From contig JAISDP010000078.1 of the NCBI GenBank assembly GCA_031264715.1, positions 1-8,814 on the forward strand: 8,814 bases of DNA, given 5' to 3'. Shown piece by piece: positions 8,497-8,814 of the stretch. The notes under the pieces were generated by a model, which saw only the letters and a list, made by a program, of their open reading frames with translations, did no database searches and had not been told where the DNA came from. This DNA is from Bacteroidales bacterium (lineage in GTDB: Bacteria; Bacteroidota; Bacteroidia; Bacteroidales; UBA4181). Within the stretch, counting starts at the first letter, position 1, and the number at the start of each line of letters is the position of its first letter. A program made the position numbers and the translations under genes.

Positions 8497-8519
8497 GGTC
8501 AAACGTCAAATGACCTTTT
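8497..8519 (+). terminator. Weak intrinsic terminator candidate after the operon
   Basis: GGTCA (8497-8501) and TGACC (8511-8515) form a 5-bp stem with a 9-nt loop, followed directly by TTTT (8516-8519), 25 nt after the last stop codon. The position is right but stem and T-run are short. A second hairpin, AGTAG(T)AGC at 8554-8562 with GCTCTACT at 8574-8581, has no T-run. The stronger inverted repeats at 8591-8629 could also end the transcript. Confidence 0.33.
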
Positions 8520-8590
8520 CGACCTGACCTGACAGGATCAAACCGATATGATCAGTAGTAGCGTGGGAAAGCGGCTCTACTATCCTTCAA

Positions 8591-8629
8591 AAAACACTGG
8601 GTGTTTTCACCCAAAACTCCCGGTGTTTT
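8591..8629. promoter_or_regulatory. Two tandem 17-bp palindromes with 22-bp spacing, possible operator pair or terminator hairpins
   Basis: Copy 1, AAAACACTGGGTGTTTT (8591-8607), is a perfect 7-bp-arm inverted repeat with a TGG centre. Copy 2, AAAACTCCCGGTGTTTT (8613-8629), is identical at 14 of 17 positions and palindromic with one mismatch. Their starts are 22 bp apart, about two helical turns, so two dimers could sit on one DNA face. The sequence can also fold as RNA in two exclusive ways: a long 11-bp stem joining 8591-8601 to 8619-8629 with one G-U pair, or a compact TGGGTG-TTTT-CACCCA hairpin at 8598-8613. The pair lies 28 bp before an ORF start at 8657. Function is inferred only. Confidence 0.5.
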
Positions 8630-8656
8630 GATATAAAAGGCTCTATAACGAATTGT

Positions 8657-8814
8657 ATGGGTAAAAAGGAGAGATACGCGGTATCAGTTTGCATGAATGA
8701 CTTGAAAAGTCATCATTTCCATAACCGGAGGTCATTGACCTCCGGGAAAGGATATGTACGAATAGCTGCCTGTAAGGCAGGACTGAAAACATATTTCGAC
8801 AGCGTCCTGTCCTC
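8657..8814 (+). CDS. Doubtful partial ORF running off the window end
   Basis: From ATG 8657 a frame stays open to the end of the window, 52 codons (MGKKERYAVSVCMNDLKSHH and onward, later GYVRIAACKAGLKTYFDSVL). There is an in-frame stop shortly upstream, and an internal ATG lies at 8693. I do not recognise a family, signal peptide or membrane segment. Three palindromes lie inside it, which argues that it may be the translation of an intergenic repeat cluster, not a protein gene. There is no usable ribosome site before 8657; AAGGAGAG near 8667 is too far from ATG 8693. Confidence 0.2.
   Translation, partial: MGKKERYAVSVCMNDLKSHHFHNRRSLTSGKGYVRIAACKAGLKTYFDSVLS
8697..8780. repeat. Cluster of three perfect short palindromes
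   Basis: In 84 bp there are three perfect inverted repeats with 1-3 bp centres: ATGACTT-GAA-AAGTCAT (8697-8713); arms CCGGAGGTCA (8725-8734) and TGACCTCCGG (8736-8745) around a single T; and CTGCCT-GTA-AGGCAG (8766-8780). Centres are about 30 and 38 bp apart. A further pair, CAGGAC (8778-8783) with GTCCTG (8804-8809), starts within the last one. The arms are not copies of one another, so this is a series of different hairpins resembling an intergenic palindromic-repeat array. The cluster may continue past the window. Confidence 0.6.

Noticed and set aside
8554..8581. AGTAG(T)AGC/GCTCTACT hairpin considered as the operon terminator
   Set aside because: The stem has a bulge and an 11-nt loop, and there is no T-run after it, so it does not meet the usual form of an intrinsic terminator.
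8667..8674. AAGGAGAG as a Shine-Dalgarno site for ATG 8693
   Set aside because: The spacing of about 18 nt is too long, and Bacteroidota rarely rely on such sites.

Overview
The window looks like chromosomal DNA of a Bacteroidota species, most likely Bacteroidales. The evidence is a SusC/SusD-type outer-membrane pair followed by two surface-lipoprotein genes of Bacteroidota-only domain families, a promoter of the Bacteroidota form (TTTG, 19-bp spacer, TAnnTTTG), A-rich translation starts without clear Shine-Dalgarno sites, and roughly 50% GC coding DNA beside AT-rich intergenic DNA.

Layout. Positions 1-100 hold the 5' end of a minus-strand gene whose product resembles Phd/YefM antitoxins, with a perfect 16-bp palindrome just upstream. 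Positions 101-700 form a long, structured non-coding leader. It has a good promoter at 210-240, a bulged hairpin at 311-343, a pure 47-nt GA dinucleotide tract at 354-400, a (CG)6 run flanked by small hairpins at 408-447, and another hairpin at 468-493. One plus-strand reading frame runs through the tract and stops 21 nt before susC. Positions 701-8472 are a tight four-gene operon (gaps of 7, 40 and 39 nt): susC-like TonB-dependent receptor, susD-like lipoprotein, a DUF4959/DUF5126/DUF5000-type lipoprotein and a DUF4998-type lipoprotein with a DUF5000-like C-terminus. Positions 8473-8814 contain a weak terminator candidate, two tandem imperfect palindromes 22 bp apart, and three close-set palindromes inside an ORF that runs off the window.

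How the genes work together (inference from families): the SusD-like protein and the two accessory lipoproteins would capture a glycan or other oligomeric nutrient at the cell surface and deliver it to the SusC-like TonB-dependent channel. The two accessory proteins share a C-terminal, discoidin-like module. No degradative enzyme, sigma/anti-sigma pair or hybrid two-component sensor is visible, so substrate and regulator cannot be assigned.

The most interesting point is the leader. A hypermutable-type GA repeat lies between a recognisable promoter and susC, and its length decides whether the leader frame stays open. That makes phase-variable expression of this uptake operon a testable possibility. 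The two downstream palindrome groups are the second point of interest.
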